A DNA stretch of 64,000 bases from Streptomyces aurantiacus JA 4570. GTDB lineage: Bacteria; Actinomycetota; Actinomycetes; Streptomycetales; Streptomycetaceae. Shown here one piece after another: positions 51,745 through 59,801 of the stretch. Below the pieces are notes generated by a model. That model saw nothing but the letters and a program-made list of their open reading frames with translations. It made no database searches and had not been told where the DNA came from. How positions within the stretch are numbered: the first letter of the stretch is position 1; every line of letters begins with the position of its first letter. The stretch is from NCBI RefSeq assembly GCF_000414115.1, contig NZ_AOPZ01000007.1, positions 39,828 to 103,827 on the forward strand, written 5' to 3'. The position numbers and the translations under genes are program-made.

Positions 51745-52518
51745 GTGCCCAGAAACAAGAACGTGTTCTCATCGCTGGCCGCCTGGCGGCGCGGCGCGAC
51801 GCAGCGCGCCGTCCACGCCGGGTGGGAGTGGGTGCGGCGCACGGGCGCGGTGACCGCGCGGCGGCCCGGACGGCTGCGGTTCGGCGCGATCGGCGAGGGC
51901 ACGAAGCTCGCGTTCCCGCAGGGCACGATCTTCGGGGCGCCCTGGATCCGGCTCGGCGCGCACTGCGTCGTCGGCGAACAGGTCACCCTGACCGCCGGGT
52001 TGATGCCCGACCTCGACCTCGGCCCGGACCCGATCCTGCGCATCGGCGACGGCGTTGTCCTCGGCCGCGGCAGCCATGTCATCGCGGACACGACGGTGAC
52101 CATCGGCGACGACTGCTACTTCGGGCCGTATGTGTACGTGACCTCGACGAACCATTCGTACGACGACCCCGAGACGCCGATCGGCAAGCAGTGGCCGCGG
52201 ATGGAGCCGGTGGAGATCGGGCCCGGCTGCTGGATCGGCACGGGCGCCGTGATCCTGCCCGGCGCGCGGCTCGGCCGCAATGTGGTGGTGGCGGCCGGAG
52301 CGGTGGTGCGGGGCGCTGTGCCCGACCACGCGGTGGTGGCGGGGGCGCCCGCCCGGGTCGTGCGGACGTGGTGTGCGGAGCGGGGGTGGGAGCCGCCGTT
52401 GCGTACGCCCGCCCCTGTGCCGATCCCCGAGGGGATCACCCCGGAACAGCTGCTCGCGCTGGGCGAGTTGACCGACCTGGAGGTCGCGCGGTTGGCCGAC
52501 GTGGAGGGGAACGTCTGA
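51745..52518 (+). CDS. Left-handed beta-helix acyltransferase
   Basis: 257 residues from a GTG. The hexapeptide repeats IGDGVVLGRGSHVIADTTVTIGDDCYFGPYVYVTSTNHSYDDP with the catalytic His in TNHSYDD, then VEIGPGCWIGTGAVILPGARLGRNVVVAAGAVVRG, resemble maltose/galactoside O-acetyltransferases. TACGGT at 51733-51738 ends six bases before the GTG (leaderless). An N-terminal basic helix (RRGATQRAVHAGWEWV) and a Pro-rich C-terminus are extra. Acceptor unknown. Confidence 0.86.
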   Translation: MPRNKNVFSSLAAWRRGATQRAVHAGWEWVRRTGAVTARRPGRLRFGAIGEGTKLAFPQGTIFGAPWIRLGAHCVVGEQVTLTAGLMPDLDLGPDPILRIGDGVVLGRGSHVIADTTVTIGDDCYFGPYVYVTSTNHSYDDPETPIGKQWPRMEPVEIGPGCWIGTGAVILPGARLGRNVVVAAGAVVRGAVPDHAVVAGAPARVVRTWCAERGWEPPLRTPAPVPIPEGITPEQLLALGELTDLEVARLADVEGNV

Positions 52519-52522
52519 GCCC

Positions 52523-52618
52523 CCTCGCTGGTTGTGCGGTGTTTTTCCTGCGAGTCGGTGAGGGCTGGTCGCGCAGTTCCCCGCGCCCCTGACGGGGCGC
52601 TTCGTACCGCAGACTTCG
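52523..52618 (+). repeat. Streptomyces-type interspersed intergenic repeat, copy 2
   Basis: Same element as at 2786-2907 without the mid insertion. It begins five bases after the acyltransferase stop and contains the hairpin at 52583-52600. Lies between two convergent genes. Confidence 0.7.
52583..52600 (+). terminator. GC hairpin within the interspersed repeat (copy 2)
   Basis: Arms GCGCCCC / GGGGCGC around TGAC, 65 bases after the acyltransferase stop. Confidence 0.55.
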
Positions 52619-52653
52619 TCGCGCCCGCTGCGCGGCGCGGAACCCGCCGTGAC

Positions 52654-53520
52654 TCAGCCCGTCGCCAGCAGCACCGTGCCCACCAGCGCAAGGCCCGCCC
52701 CCGCCGCCTGTATCCCGCGCAGTCGTTCCTTCAGGACGCCGCGGGCCGCGAGGGCCGTCACGACCGGGTAGAGGGAGGCGAGCACCGCGGCCATGGTGAC
52801 GGGGCCGCGCTGCGCCGCGATGGCGTACGTGCCGTTGGCGGCGACGTCCGCGAGGCCGACGAAGGCGAGGGCGGGGAGCGAGGCCCAGATCGCCCGCATG
52901 TCCGCGCCCTCGGGGAGGGCCGCCGCGCCGCGCCGCACGGAGACGTACAGCGCCGTGCCACCCGCCACCACGTTCGTCACGCGCTGCACGAACAGCGCCA
53001 GGAACAGGCCGGTGACGGTGCTCGAAGCCTCCGCGATCAGGGCCATGACGGCGCCGAAACCGAACGCCGCGAGCAGCGTGAGCAGCACCGCCTGGCGCTG
53101 CACCGGGGCGCCGCGCAGCTCCGGGCCGCCCGCCAGGACGATGCCCGCCACGGCCACCGCGATGCCCGCGAACTGCGCGAGCCCCGGCCGCTCGCCGAGG
53201 AAGAGCCCGACACTCACCGGCACGGCGACGCCCAGCGAGCCGAGCGGCGAGACGACGCCCATCGGGCCGAGGGCGAGGGCCTTGTAGAAGGCGAGCATGG
53301 CGACCGGGCCGACCAGACCCGCGCCGACCGCGAACCAGAGCTGCGGCCCCCACTCCGTCCACCCGCCGGTCGCCACCACGATCGCACCGAGGACGACGAC
53401 GGCGACGCACTGCGAGGCGACGACCACCGTGAGGGCGGGGAAGCGCCGGGTCAGCAGTCCGCCGCCGAAGTCGGCCAGGCCCCACATCAGGCTGGTGGCC
53501 AGGGCGAACAGTGCTGTCAT
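52654..53520 (-). CDS. DMT (EamA-like) permease
   Basis: 288 residues from the ATG at 53520. Ten hydrophobic helices in two halves, with LATSLMWGLADFGGGLLTRR in helix 1, GPVAMLAFYKALALGPMGVVSPLGSLGVAVPVSVGLFLGERP and the second-half equivalent TYAIAAQRGPVTMAAVLASLYPVVTALAARGVLKERL. EamA transporters export amino acids, drugs or metabolites. Divergent from the XRE-cupin gene across a gap with repeated and inverted sequence, which probably controls it. Confidence 0.88.
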   Translation of the reverse strand: MTALFALATSLMWGLADFGGGLLTRRFPALTVVVASQCVAVVVLGAIVVATGGWTEWGPQLWFAVGAGLVGPVAMLAFYKALALGPMGVVSPLGSLGVAVPVSVGLFLGERPGLAQFAGIAVAVAGIVLAGGPELRGAPVQRQAVLLTLLAAFGFGAVMALIAEASSTVTGLFLALFVQRVTNVVAGGTALYVSVRRGAAALPEGADMRAIWASLPALAFVGLADVAANGTYAIAAQRGPVTMAAVLASLYPVVTALAARGVLKERLRGIQAAGAGLALVGTVLLATG

Positions 53521-53530
53521 CGGAGCCTCG

Positions 53531-53592
53531 CAGTACAGTGTGGTGAACCTTCGGGAACCATCAGGTGCACCACACCGTAGTTCAGTACAGTG
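53531..53592. promoter_or_regulatory. Divergent control region of DMT and XRE-cupin genes
   Basis: CAGTACAGTG occurs at 53531-53540 and 53583-53592, and GTGTGGTG (53538-53545) is inverted as CACCACAC (53568-53575). TGTACT (minus, 53537-53532) and TACAGT (plus, 53586-53591) are the likely -10 boxes of the two genes and lie inside the direct repeats, so regulator binding there would block both. Confidence 0.55.
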
Positions 53593-53622
53593 AACTCTGT
53601 CATCCAAAATATTGGACGGAAT

Positions 53623-54207
53623 GTGTCGGACCTCGACCAGCTGACTCAGTCGCTCGCGCGCAATCTCAAGCGCTGGCGCACCGAACGGAACTTCACGCTC
53701 GACGCGCTCGCGGCCCGCGCGGGCGTCAGCCGAGGCATGATCATCCAGATCGAGCAGGCCCGCACGAACCCCAGCGTCGGCATCACGGTCAAGCTCGCGG
53801 ACGCGCTCGGCATCAGCATCACCACGCTGCTCGACTACGAACAGGGGCCGCACGTCCGGCTCGTGCCGCCCGAGCAGGCCGTGCGGATGTGGTCCACGGA
53901 GGCGGGCAGCAGCACGACCCTCCTTGTCGGCACGGAATCGCGGGGGCCCTTCGAGCTGTGGTCGTGGCAGCTGATGCCGGGCGACGGCAGCGACTCCGAC
54001 GCGCACCCGCCGGGGACGCTGGAGCTGCTGCACGTCAGGACGGGCGAGCTGACGCTGGTCGTGGACGGCGAGGAGCACCTCGTCGCGGCCGGGTCGGCGG
54101 CGTCGTTCGAGGCCAATGTGGCGCACGGGTACCACAACAAGGGCGCGGAGCCGGTCGAGATGACGATGGCGGTGTCGGTCCCGCCCGCTCACGCGGGTGC
54201 GTACTGA
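53623..54207 (+). CDS. XRE family regulator with C-terminal cupin
   Basis: 194 residues from the GTG at 53623; an earlier GTG at 53590 lies within the -10 region and is less likely. The helix-turn-helix is at about 10-65 (SLARNLKRWRTERNFTLDALAARAGVSRGMIIQIEQARTNPSVGI) and a cupin follows (DAHPPGTLELLHVRTGELTLVVDGEEH and GHGYHNKG-like end). This is the widespread MmyB/SutR-like sensor repressor. Divergent from a DMT permease, which it likely regulates in response to a small metabolite. Confidence 0.9.
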   Translation: MSDLDQLTQSLARNLKRWRTERNFTLDALAARAGVSRGMIIQIEQARTNPSVGITVKLADALGISITTLLDYEQGPHVRLVPPEQAVRMWSTEAGSSTTLLVGTESRGPFELWSWQLMPGDGSDSDAHPPGTLELLHVRTGELTLVVDGEEHLVAAGSAASFEANVAHGYHNKGAEPVEMTMAVSVPPAHAGAY

Positions 54208-54258
54208 GCCCCCCGACCTCGTGGCCCGCGTGCCCGTGCCCTGCGTTACCGTGCGGGC

Positions 54259-54813
54259 ATGCGCGCTCCCCTAGGTGATTTCGACGTCGTCCGCCCCGCC
54301 CCGGAAGCCCTCGACCTCCTGGTCGCCCCTGTGGCCGACGCCGTACGCGGCTGGAACGGGCCCGTGCCCGCCGACGAGTTGATCCATGTCGACACCGATC
54401 CGGCGTGGGCCGACACGGCCACGTTCGTGGAGCACTACGGCCCCGAACTGCTCGCGCAGTCCGCGAACTGCGTCGTCGTCGCCGGGAGGCGGGCGGGCGA
54501 GACGACGCTCGCCGCCTGCGTGGTCCTGTCCGCGACCCGCGTCGACGTGAACGGCGTCGTGCGCCGCCAACTCGGCGCCCGCAAGGCGTCGTTCGCGCCC
54601 ATGGACACCGCCGTCGGCGAGACCGACATGGAGTACGGCGGCATCACCCCCATCGGCCTGCCCGGCGGCTGGCCGATCCTCGTCGACGCCGCCGTGGCCG
54701 ACCTGCCGTACGTCCTGATCGGCAGCGGCAGCCGCCGCGGCAAGCTGATCGTGCCGGGCAAGGTGTTCGCCGGGCTGCCGACCGCGGTCGTGATCGAGGG
54801 CCTCGGCGTCTGA
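54259..54813 (+). CDS. YbaK/prolyl-tRNA synthetase-associated domain protein
   Basis: 184 residues. VRGWNGPVPADELIHVDTDPAWADTATFVEHYGPELLAQSANCVVVAGRR, ARKASFAPMDTAVGETDMEYGGITPIGLPGGWPILVDAAVADLPYVLIGSGSRRGKLIV are the YbaK/ProX editing-domain pattern, which deacylates mischarged Cys- or Ala-tRNA(Pro). The conserved Lys (RKASF) is present. TACCGT at 54247-54252 ends six bases before the ATG: leaderless. Confidence 0.88.
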   Translation: MRAPLGDFDVVRPAPEALDLLVAPVADAVRGWNGPVPADELIHVDTDPAWADTATFVEHYGPELLAQSANCVVVAGRRAGETTLAACVVLSATRVDVNGVVRRQLGARKASFAPMDTAVGETDMEYGGITPIGLPGGWPILVDAAVADLPYVLIGSGSRRGKLIVPGKVFAGLPTAVVIEGLGV

Positions 54814-54843
54814 CCGTCCCGCGACCGGGCGGCCTGGGCCGCC

Positions 54844-56058
54844 CTAACTCCCGCTCCGCCGCGGGGAGATGACGCCCGCCTCCCGCAGCCGCTCGACGTC
54901 CGCCGCCGCCCGGCCGAGCTCCGCCAGGATCTTCTCCGTGTGCTCGCCCACGTCCGGAACCGGGTCCATGCGCGGGTCCACGCCGGAGAGCTGGGCGGGC
55001 GGCAGCAGCGCCTGGACGCCGGGCGCCGCTCCCGGCAGGCCGACGTCCTGCCAGCGGCCGCGTTCGGTGAGCACGGGGTGCGTGAGGAAGTCCGTGACGG
55101 TGTTGACGCCCGCGTTGGCGATGTTCGCCGCGTCGAGCAGCGCCGTCGCCTCCGCGCCGTCGAGCGCCGCGAACCGCGCCGCGATGACCGCGTCCAGCTC
55201 CTGGCGGTGCGCGACCCGCGCGGACCCGGTGGCGAAGCGCGGGTCGGCCACCAGTTCCGGGCGCCCCAGGAACGTCTCGCACAGCGCCGCCCACTCCGGC
55301 TCGTTCTGCACGGAGAGCAGCACCTCCTTGCCGTCGGCCGCGGTGAACACGCCGTACGGCGCGACCGTGGCGTGCCGGGCGCCGACGCGCGGCGGCTGCG
55401 TGCCGCCGTACCGCGTGTAGTACGCGGGCTGGCTCATCCACTCCGCGAGCGCGTCGAACAGCGACACCTCCACGGCTGGCGCGCGGCCGGTCGTCGCGCG
55501 CGTGAACAGCGCCGACAGGATGCCGCTGTAGGCGTACATCCCCGCCGCGATGTCGGCGACCGAGATGCCCACGCGCACCGACTCCTCGGGCGTGCCGGTC
55601 AGCGAGAGCAGGCCGGTCTGGCACTGCACGAGCATGTCGTACGCCTTGCGGTCCGCCCACGGCCCCGTGGTGCCGTAACCACTGACCGTGCAGGTGATCA
55701 GGGAGGGGTGGCGGGCCTGGAGGTCCGAGGCCGCGAGACCGAGGCGGTCGGCCGCGCCCGGCGCGAGATTCTGTACGAACACGTCCGCACCGGCGAGGAG
55801 TTCGCGCAGGATCTCCTGGCCCTCCGGCGACTTCACGTCCAGGGTGAGCGACTCCTTGGAGCGGTTCAGCCAGACGAAATAGCTGGCCTCGCCGTGCACG
55901 GTGGTGTCGTAGCGGCGGGCGAAGTCGCCCCCGCCCGGGCGCTCCACCTTGATCACCCGGGCGCCCAGGTCCGCGAGCTGGCGGGTGGCGAAGGGGGCGG
56001 CGACGGCCTGTTCCAGGCTGACCACGGTGATGCCGGCCAGCGGCAGCGGGTGCGGCAC
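54844..56058 (-). CDS. CoA transferase (family III, CaiB/BaiF type)
   Basis: 404 residues from a GTG two bases after the VOC gene stop. Family marks: SLEQAVAAPFATRQLADLGARVIKVERPGGGDFAR (CoA-binding), WLNRSKESLTLDVKSPEG, the catalytic Asp in GPWADRKAYDMLVQCQTGL, and SLFDALAEWMSQPAYY. Forms acyl-CoA from a free acid by exchange with another CoA ester. The tight spacing to the glyoxalase-like gene implies a two-gene operon acting on the same intermediate. Confidence 0.92.
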   Translation of the reverse strand: MPHPLPLAGITVVSLEQAVAAPFATRQLADLGARVIKVERPGGGDFARRYDTTVHGEASYFVWLNRSKESLTLDVKSPEGQEILRELLAGADVFVQNLAPGAADRLGLAASDLQARHPSLITCTVSGYGTTGPWADRKAYDMLVQCQTGLLSLTGTPEESVRVGISVADIAAGMYAYSGILSALFTRATTGRAPAVEVSLFDALAEWMSQPAYYTRYGGTQPPRVGARHATVAPYGVFTAADGKEVLLSVQNEPEWAALCETFLGRPELVADPRFATGSARVAHRQELDAVIAARFAALDGAEATALLDAANIANAGVNTVTDFLTHPVLTERGRWQDVGLPGAAPGVQALLPPAQLSGVDPRMDPVPDVGEHTEKILAELGRAAADVERLREAGVISPRRSGS

Positions 56059-56060
56059 GG

Positions 56061-56474
56061 TCAGCCCCGCCCGCCCCGGTACTCCTCGTGGAACTGCTCG
56101 AACGACACCTCGTAGCCGTCCGGGTCCAGGCCCACGAAGACCCGCGCCCAGTCCGTGTCCTCCGGCTCCGACACGACGGGGAGACCCTCGGCGCGCCACA
56201 GGGCGTGGGCCGCGTCGAGGTCGGGCGTCGGCACGGCCAGCGTGAAGCCGAGGCCGAGCGGGCCCCGGCGCGTCGCCTCGCCGTGCTCCTCGTCGTAGTA
56301 CCCGTGCGCGTGCAGGGCGGACAGGATCAGCCAGGTGTGGCCGAAGGTGAGATAGCGCAGGTTCGGCTGCTCGTCGTTCGGCAGCTCGCGGAACCCGAGC
56401 TTCAGATAGAGGTCGCCGGAGACCTTGAGGTCGTTGACCCGCAGGCCGATTTTGAGCTGCTTGCTGCCCATCAT
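56061..56474 (-). CDS. VOC family (glyoxalase/bleomycin-resistance fold) protein
   Basis: 137 residues from the first ATG of a pair (56474) after GGGAGGGAG. Opens KQLKIGLRVNDLKVSGDLYLKLGFRELPN and ends DPDGYEVSFEQFHEEY, a single VOC domain with the metal ligands spread over the two beta-alpha-beta-beta-beta units. Could be an isomerase, lyase or dioxygenase; with the CoA transferase it may handle an alpha-hydroxy or methylmalonyl-type acyl-CoA. Confidence 0.85.
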   Translation of the reverse strand: MMGSKQLKIGLRVNDLKVSGDLYLKLGFRELPNDEQPNLRYLTFGHTWLILSALHAHGYYDEEHGEATRRGPLGLGFTLAVPTPDLDAAHALWRAEGLPVVSEPEDTDWARVFVGLDPDGYEVSFEQFHEEYRGGRG

Positions 56475-56891
56475 GTGCTGCGCTCCCTCCCGTGGCGCCG
56501 CCGGGCGGGGCGGCGGCCGGCGTGCGACGACCGTACCCGGCGTGCCCGGCCGGGGCACGCGGCGCCCGGGCCGGGCGGGGGGCGCGCGACGCGTTCCGGT
56601 CACCGCCGTTCACCTGATGCTCACGAGGGTCGGCACGATCGGTCTCGCGGACCTTGTGCGCAGTTCAGCCGGGGCGGTCACCGTGCTGAACAGGCGCCCT
56701 TCCCGTTGTCGGCCGCAGTCTCCCCGTCCGTCCGCGCTTCCGCTCCCGGCTCTCCGGCACCACCGCTCCCCACCGGCTCCCCGGCACCACCGCTCCTCAC
56801 CGGCTCCCCGCTCCCGGTTGTCCCGCTCCCCGCTCCTGCCCGTCGGTTCCAGCGGACTCCCCGTCCGTCCCCATCGAACGGAGAACATGTC
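56475..56891. other. 417-base gap with two 27-base direct repeats
   Basis: Between the divergent VOC and OlsB-like genes. GGCTCTCCGGCACCACCGCTCCCCACC-type units lie at 56748-56774 and 56775-56801 (two mismatches), with a partial third (GGCTCCCCG). CT-rich on the plus strand. No supported gene. Confidence 0.55.
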
Positions 56892-57761
56892 ATGCCCGCG
56901 ACACCCGTCACTCCCGCCCCCGCGGCCGCTCCCGCCACCCCGGCCCCCGCTCCCGCTCCCGCCATCGGCGTACCGGGCGCCCCAGGGACCCCGGACGCGC
57001 CCCTCTACGTGCCGTCCATCGCCGACTCCGAGGAGCAGATCCGGGCCGCCCAGCGCCTGCGCTTCCAGGTCTTCGGCGAGGAGATGGGCGCCTCGCTCGA
57101 CACGCCCCTGCCCGGACACGACATCGACGCGTACGACGAGCTCGCGGACCACCTGATCATCACCGACACCACCAGCGGCGACGTCGTCGGCACCTACCGG
57201 CTGATCCCGCCCGGCCGCACCGACCTCGCCTACTCCGACGGCGAGTTCGACCTCACCGCGCTGCGGTCGCTGCGCTCCGCCACCATCGAGGCCGGGCGTT
57301 CCTGCGTGCACCCCGACCACCGCTCCGGCGCCGTGATCAACCTGATGTGGTCGGCGCTCGCCCGCTACGTCCTGCTCTCCGGGCACCGCTACCTGGCCGG
57401 CTGCGCCTCCGTGCCGCTGAGCGACGGCGGCACCGCGGCCGCCAGCGCCTGGCTGCTCGGCGATGCCAAGCACGCCTCGCCGCCCGAGCTGCGCGTCCAC
57501 CCGCACCACCCGTGGACGCCCGGCGACCGTTCGGGGCACCGGCCGGCCTACGCCGACCTGCCGCCCCTGCTGCGCGGCTATCTGCGCCTCGGCGCCTGGA
57601 TGTGCGGGGCGCCCGCGCACGACCCGGAGTTCGACTCCGCCGACTTCTTCGTGCTGCTCGACACCGAGCGGCTGAGCGAGAGGCACCGCCGGTTCTTCCT
57701 CGGGGACGCGGAACGCGGGGACGCTGCGCGCGGGGCCGCCGTGCCCGGGAGGAGCGCGTGA
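56892..57761 (+). CDS. OlsB-like N-acyltransferase (GNAT family), ornithine-lipid type
   Basis: 289 residues from the ATG at 56892 with GGAGA upstream. A Pro/Ala-rich head (first 35 residues), then AAQRLRFQVFGEEMGASL, the OlsB/N-acyl amino acid synthase opening, GTYRLIPPGRTDLAYSDGEFDL, SATIEAGRSCVHPDHRSGAVINLMWSALARYV and YLAGCASVPLSD. OlsB transfers a 3-hydroxyacyl chain from ACP to the alpha-amino group of ornithine. It overlaps the next gene by four bases (GTGA), the OlsA-like second acyltransferase, together suggesting ornithine-lipid synthesis. Confidence 0.82.
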   Translation: MPATPVTPAPAAAPATPAPAPAPAIGVPGAPGTPDAPLYVPSIADSEEQIRAAQRLRFQVFGEEMGASLDTPLPGHDIDAYDELADHLIITDTTSGDVVGTYRLIPPGRTDLAYSDGEFDLTALRSLRSATIEAGRSCVHPDHRSGAVINLMWSALARYVLLSGHRYLAGCASVPLSDGGTAAASAWLLGDAKHASPPELRVHPHHPWTPGDRSGHRPAYADLPPLLRGYLRLGAWMCGAPAHDPEFDSADFFVLLDTERLSERHRRFFLGDAERGDAARGAAVPGRSA

Positions 57762-58549
57762 ACCCCTGGGCCGTGGACGCGGGCTGTCCACGGTCCTGCG
57801 CGGTGCGGCCGGTGCGGCGGGTGGGGCCCGCCGTCGCCGCGGGGCGGTACGCGGCCCTCGCCCGCGAGCTGACCCGGAGCCTGCTCCTGGGCGAGCGCCT
57901 CGCCGGGGACGTCGCGCCCCGCGTCCAGGCGCGGCGCGTGCTGCGGGCGCTCGGCGTGGCACTCGAGGCGGGCCGCTGGCCGCTGAGCGTGCCGGCTTCC
58001 GACGCCGGCACGCTGATCGTCGCCAACCACATCTCGTGGCTGGACGTCGTCGCGCTGCTGGCCGTCGAGCCGGTGTCCTTCGTGGCCAAGAAGGAGGTGG
58101 GCCGGTGGCCCGTCGTCGGCACGCTCGCCCGCCGCATGGGCACGCAGTTCATCGATCGCGAGGGCGGCCGGCGTGAACTTCCGCTGATGGTGGGTGAGTT
58201 GGCCAAGGCGCTGGCGTCCGGCCGGTCCGTGCTCGTCTTCCCGCAGGCCACGACGTGGTGCTCGGTCTCCGCCGGACGGTTCCGCCGGGCCGCGTTCCAG
58301 GCGGCGGTGGACGCGGGGGTGGCGGTGCGGCCGGTGACGGTGGGGTACCGGCAGGGCGGGACGGTGAGCACGTCGGCGGCGTTCCTCGGGGACGAGGGGT
58401 TCGGGGGCTCGCTGCGGCGGGTCGCGGTCGCGCGCGGACTGACCGTACGGGTCACGGCGCACCCGCCGCTGTACGGCAACGACCGCAAGTCGCTGGCGGC
58501 GGGGGCATGGGCGGCGGTGTGCGCGGGGGAGGCGAAGGCCCACGGATGA
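57758..58549 (+). CDS. OlsA-like 1-acyl-glycerol-3-phosphate acyltransferase (PlsC family)
   Basis: 263 residues from a GTG overlapping the OlsB-like stop, preceded by GGGAGGAG. The PlsC motif NHISWLD (catalytic His-x4-Asp), the second motif GTQFIDREGGRREL and VLVFPQATTWCSV (in place of the usual FPEGTR) are clear. Makes the ester linkage of a second acyl chain; the OlsB neighbour points to lyso-ornithine lipid. Short N-terminal extension RSCAVRPVRRV. Confidence 0.85.
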   Translation: MNPWAVDAGCPRSCAVRPVRRVGPAVAAGRYAALARELTRSLLLGERLAGDVAPRVQARRVLRALGVALEAGRWPLSVPASDAGTLIVANHISWLDVVALLAVEPVSFVAKKEVGRWPVVGTLARRMGTQFIDREGGRRELPLMVGELAKALASGRSVLVFPQATTWCSVSAGRFRRAAFQAAVDAGVAVRPVTVGYRQGGTVSTSAAFLGDEGFGGSLRRVAVARGLTVRVTAHPPLYGNDRKSLAAGAWAAVCAGEAKAHG

Positions 58550-58667
58550 GGCGGCCACGGGCGGGCCCGCCCCCGCCGCCACGATGTGTGACTGCACACG
58601 TTCAACTCGTGTTCACGGCCCGCTCGCGCACCGCTGGCACGCTCATCCCGCTTCTACCTGCCCCTAC

Positions 58668-58724
58668 GGCGAACTCGCCCGGCCCCGGCGAACTCCCCCC
58701 GCCCCCGGCGAATTCGCCCCCGAC
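58668..58724. repeat. Three tandem ~19-base repeats before the phytase gene
   Basis: GGCGAACTC/GGCGAACTC/GGCGAATTC units at 58668-58686, 58687-58706 and 58707-58724, in the untranslated leader of the phytase gene. Copy number is likely variable. Confidence 0.65.
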
Positions 58725-58739
58725 GAAGAGGACACACCG

Positions 58740-59777
58740 GTGCCCGTCACCCGCAAGCTCCGTACCTCGCTTCTCTCCGCGAGCGCCCTGGCCGGCGCCG
58801 CCGCACTCCTCCTCCAGGCCGCGATACCCGCGCACGCGGTCGCGGACTTCGACGTCACCGCGACCGTGGAGACGGCGCCGGTCTCGGGCAGCGGTGACGC
58901 GGCCGACGACCCGGCGATCTGGGTGCACCCGGGCGACCCGGCCAAGTCCGTCGTGGTGGGTACCGACAAGAAGGGCGCCCTTGAGGTGTACGACCTGAAG
59001 GGCGCCCGGATCCAGCGGATCAGCGGGGACTACGGCAACAACGTCGACGTACGCGGCAATGTCGTCGTGTCCGCCGACGACGAGGCGGCGGGCGGCGACG
59101 GCGCCATGCGCGTGTACCGGATCGACCCGGCCACGCGGCGGCTCAAGCACCTCAAGGACGTGCCGACCGAGGTCACGGCGCACGGCATCTGCCTCTACAC
59201 GTCACCGGAGTCCGGCAAGCTCTACGCCTACCCGAACTCCACGTCGGGCCGCGTCGAGCAGTGGGAGCTGGCCGTCAGCGGAGACGCGGTGACCGCGACC
59301 TCCGTGCGGCTCTTCGACGCCGGGTCCGCCGTCGAGGGCTGCTACGCCGACGAGACCACCGGCAAGCTGTACCTCGGCGAGGAGGACGTCGGCGTGTGGG
59401 TCTACGGCGCCGAGCCCGGCTCCGGCACCGCCCGCACCAAGCTCGACTCGACGGGCTCCGGCGGCCACATCACCGCCGACACCGAGGGCATCACCGCCGC
59501 CGGGAACCGGCTCTTCGTCTCCTCGCAGGGCAGCAACGACTTCACGGTGTACGACCGTCGCAACGGCTCCTACCTCGGCCGCTTCGGCGTGGCCTCGGGC
59601 ACCGTGGCCGACGACTGCGAGGACACCGACGGCATCGACGCCACCGCCACGGCCCTCGGCTCCGCCTTCCCCAAGGGCGTGTTCATCTGCCAGGACGGCT
59701 CCAACGGCGCGCCCGGCGGCAGCGGCAACCAGAACTTCAAGTACGTACCGCTGGAGCGGATCACCGACAAGGTGTGA
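58740..59777 (+). CDS. Secreted beta-propeller phytase
   Basis: 345 residues from a GTG after GAAGAGG. Signal peptide RTSLLSASALAGAAALLLQAA, cleaved after PAHA near residue 33. The propeller has DDPAIWVHPGDPAKSVVVGTDKKGALEVYDL (start), EVTAHGICLYTSPESGKLYAYPNS, GCYADETTGKLYLGEEDVGVWVYG and TADTEGITAAGNRLFVSSQGSNDFTVYDR: the BPP family marks with calcium-binding acidic residues (DADTEG, EGCYADE). Dephosphorylates phytate outside the cell for phosphate supply. A PhoP box was not identified. Confidence 0.9.
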   Translation: MPVTRKLRTSLLSASALAGAAALLLQAAIPAHAVADFDVTATVETAPVSGSGDAADDPAIWVHPGDPAKSVVVGTDKKGALEVYDLKGARIQRISGDYGNNVDVRGNVVVSADDEAAGGDGAMRVYRIDPATRRLKHLKDVPTEVTAHGICLYTSPESGKLYAYPNSTSGRVEQWELAVSGDAVTATSVRLFDAGSAVEGCYADETTGKLYLGEEDVGVWVYGAEPGSGTARTKLDSTGSGGHITADTEGITAAGNRLFVSSQGSNDFTVYDRRNGSYLGRFGVASGTVADDCEDTDGIDATATALGSAFPKGVFICQDGSNGAPGGSGNQNFKYVPLERITDKV

Positions 59778-59801
59778 CCCGCTCCGGGCCCCGCACCGGG
59801 C

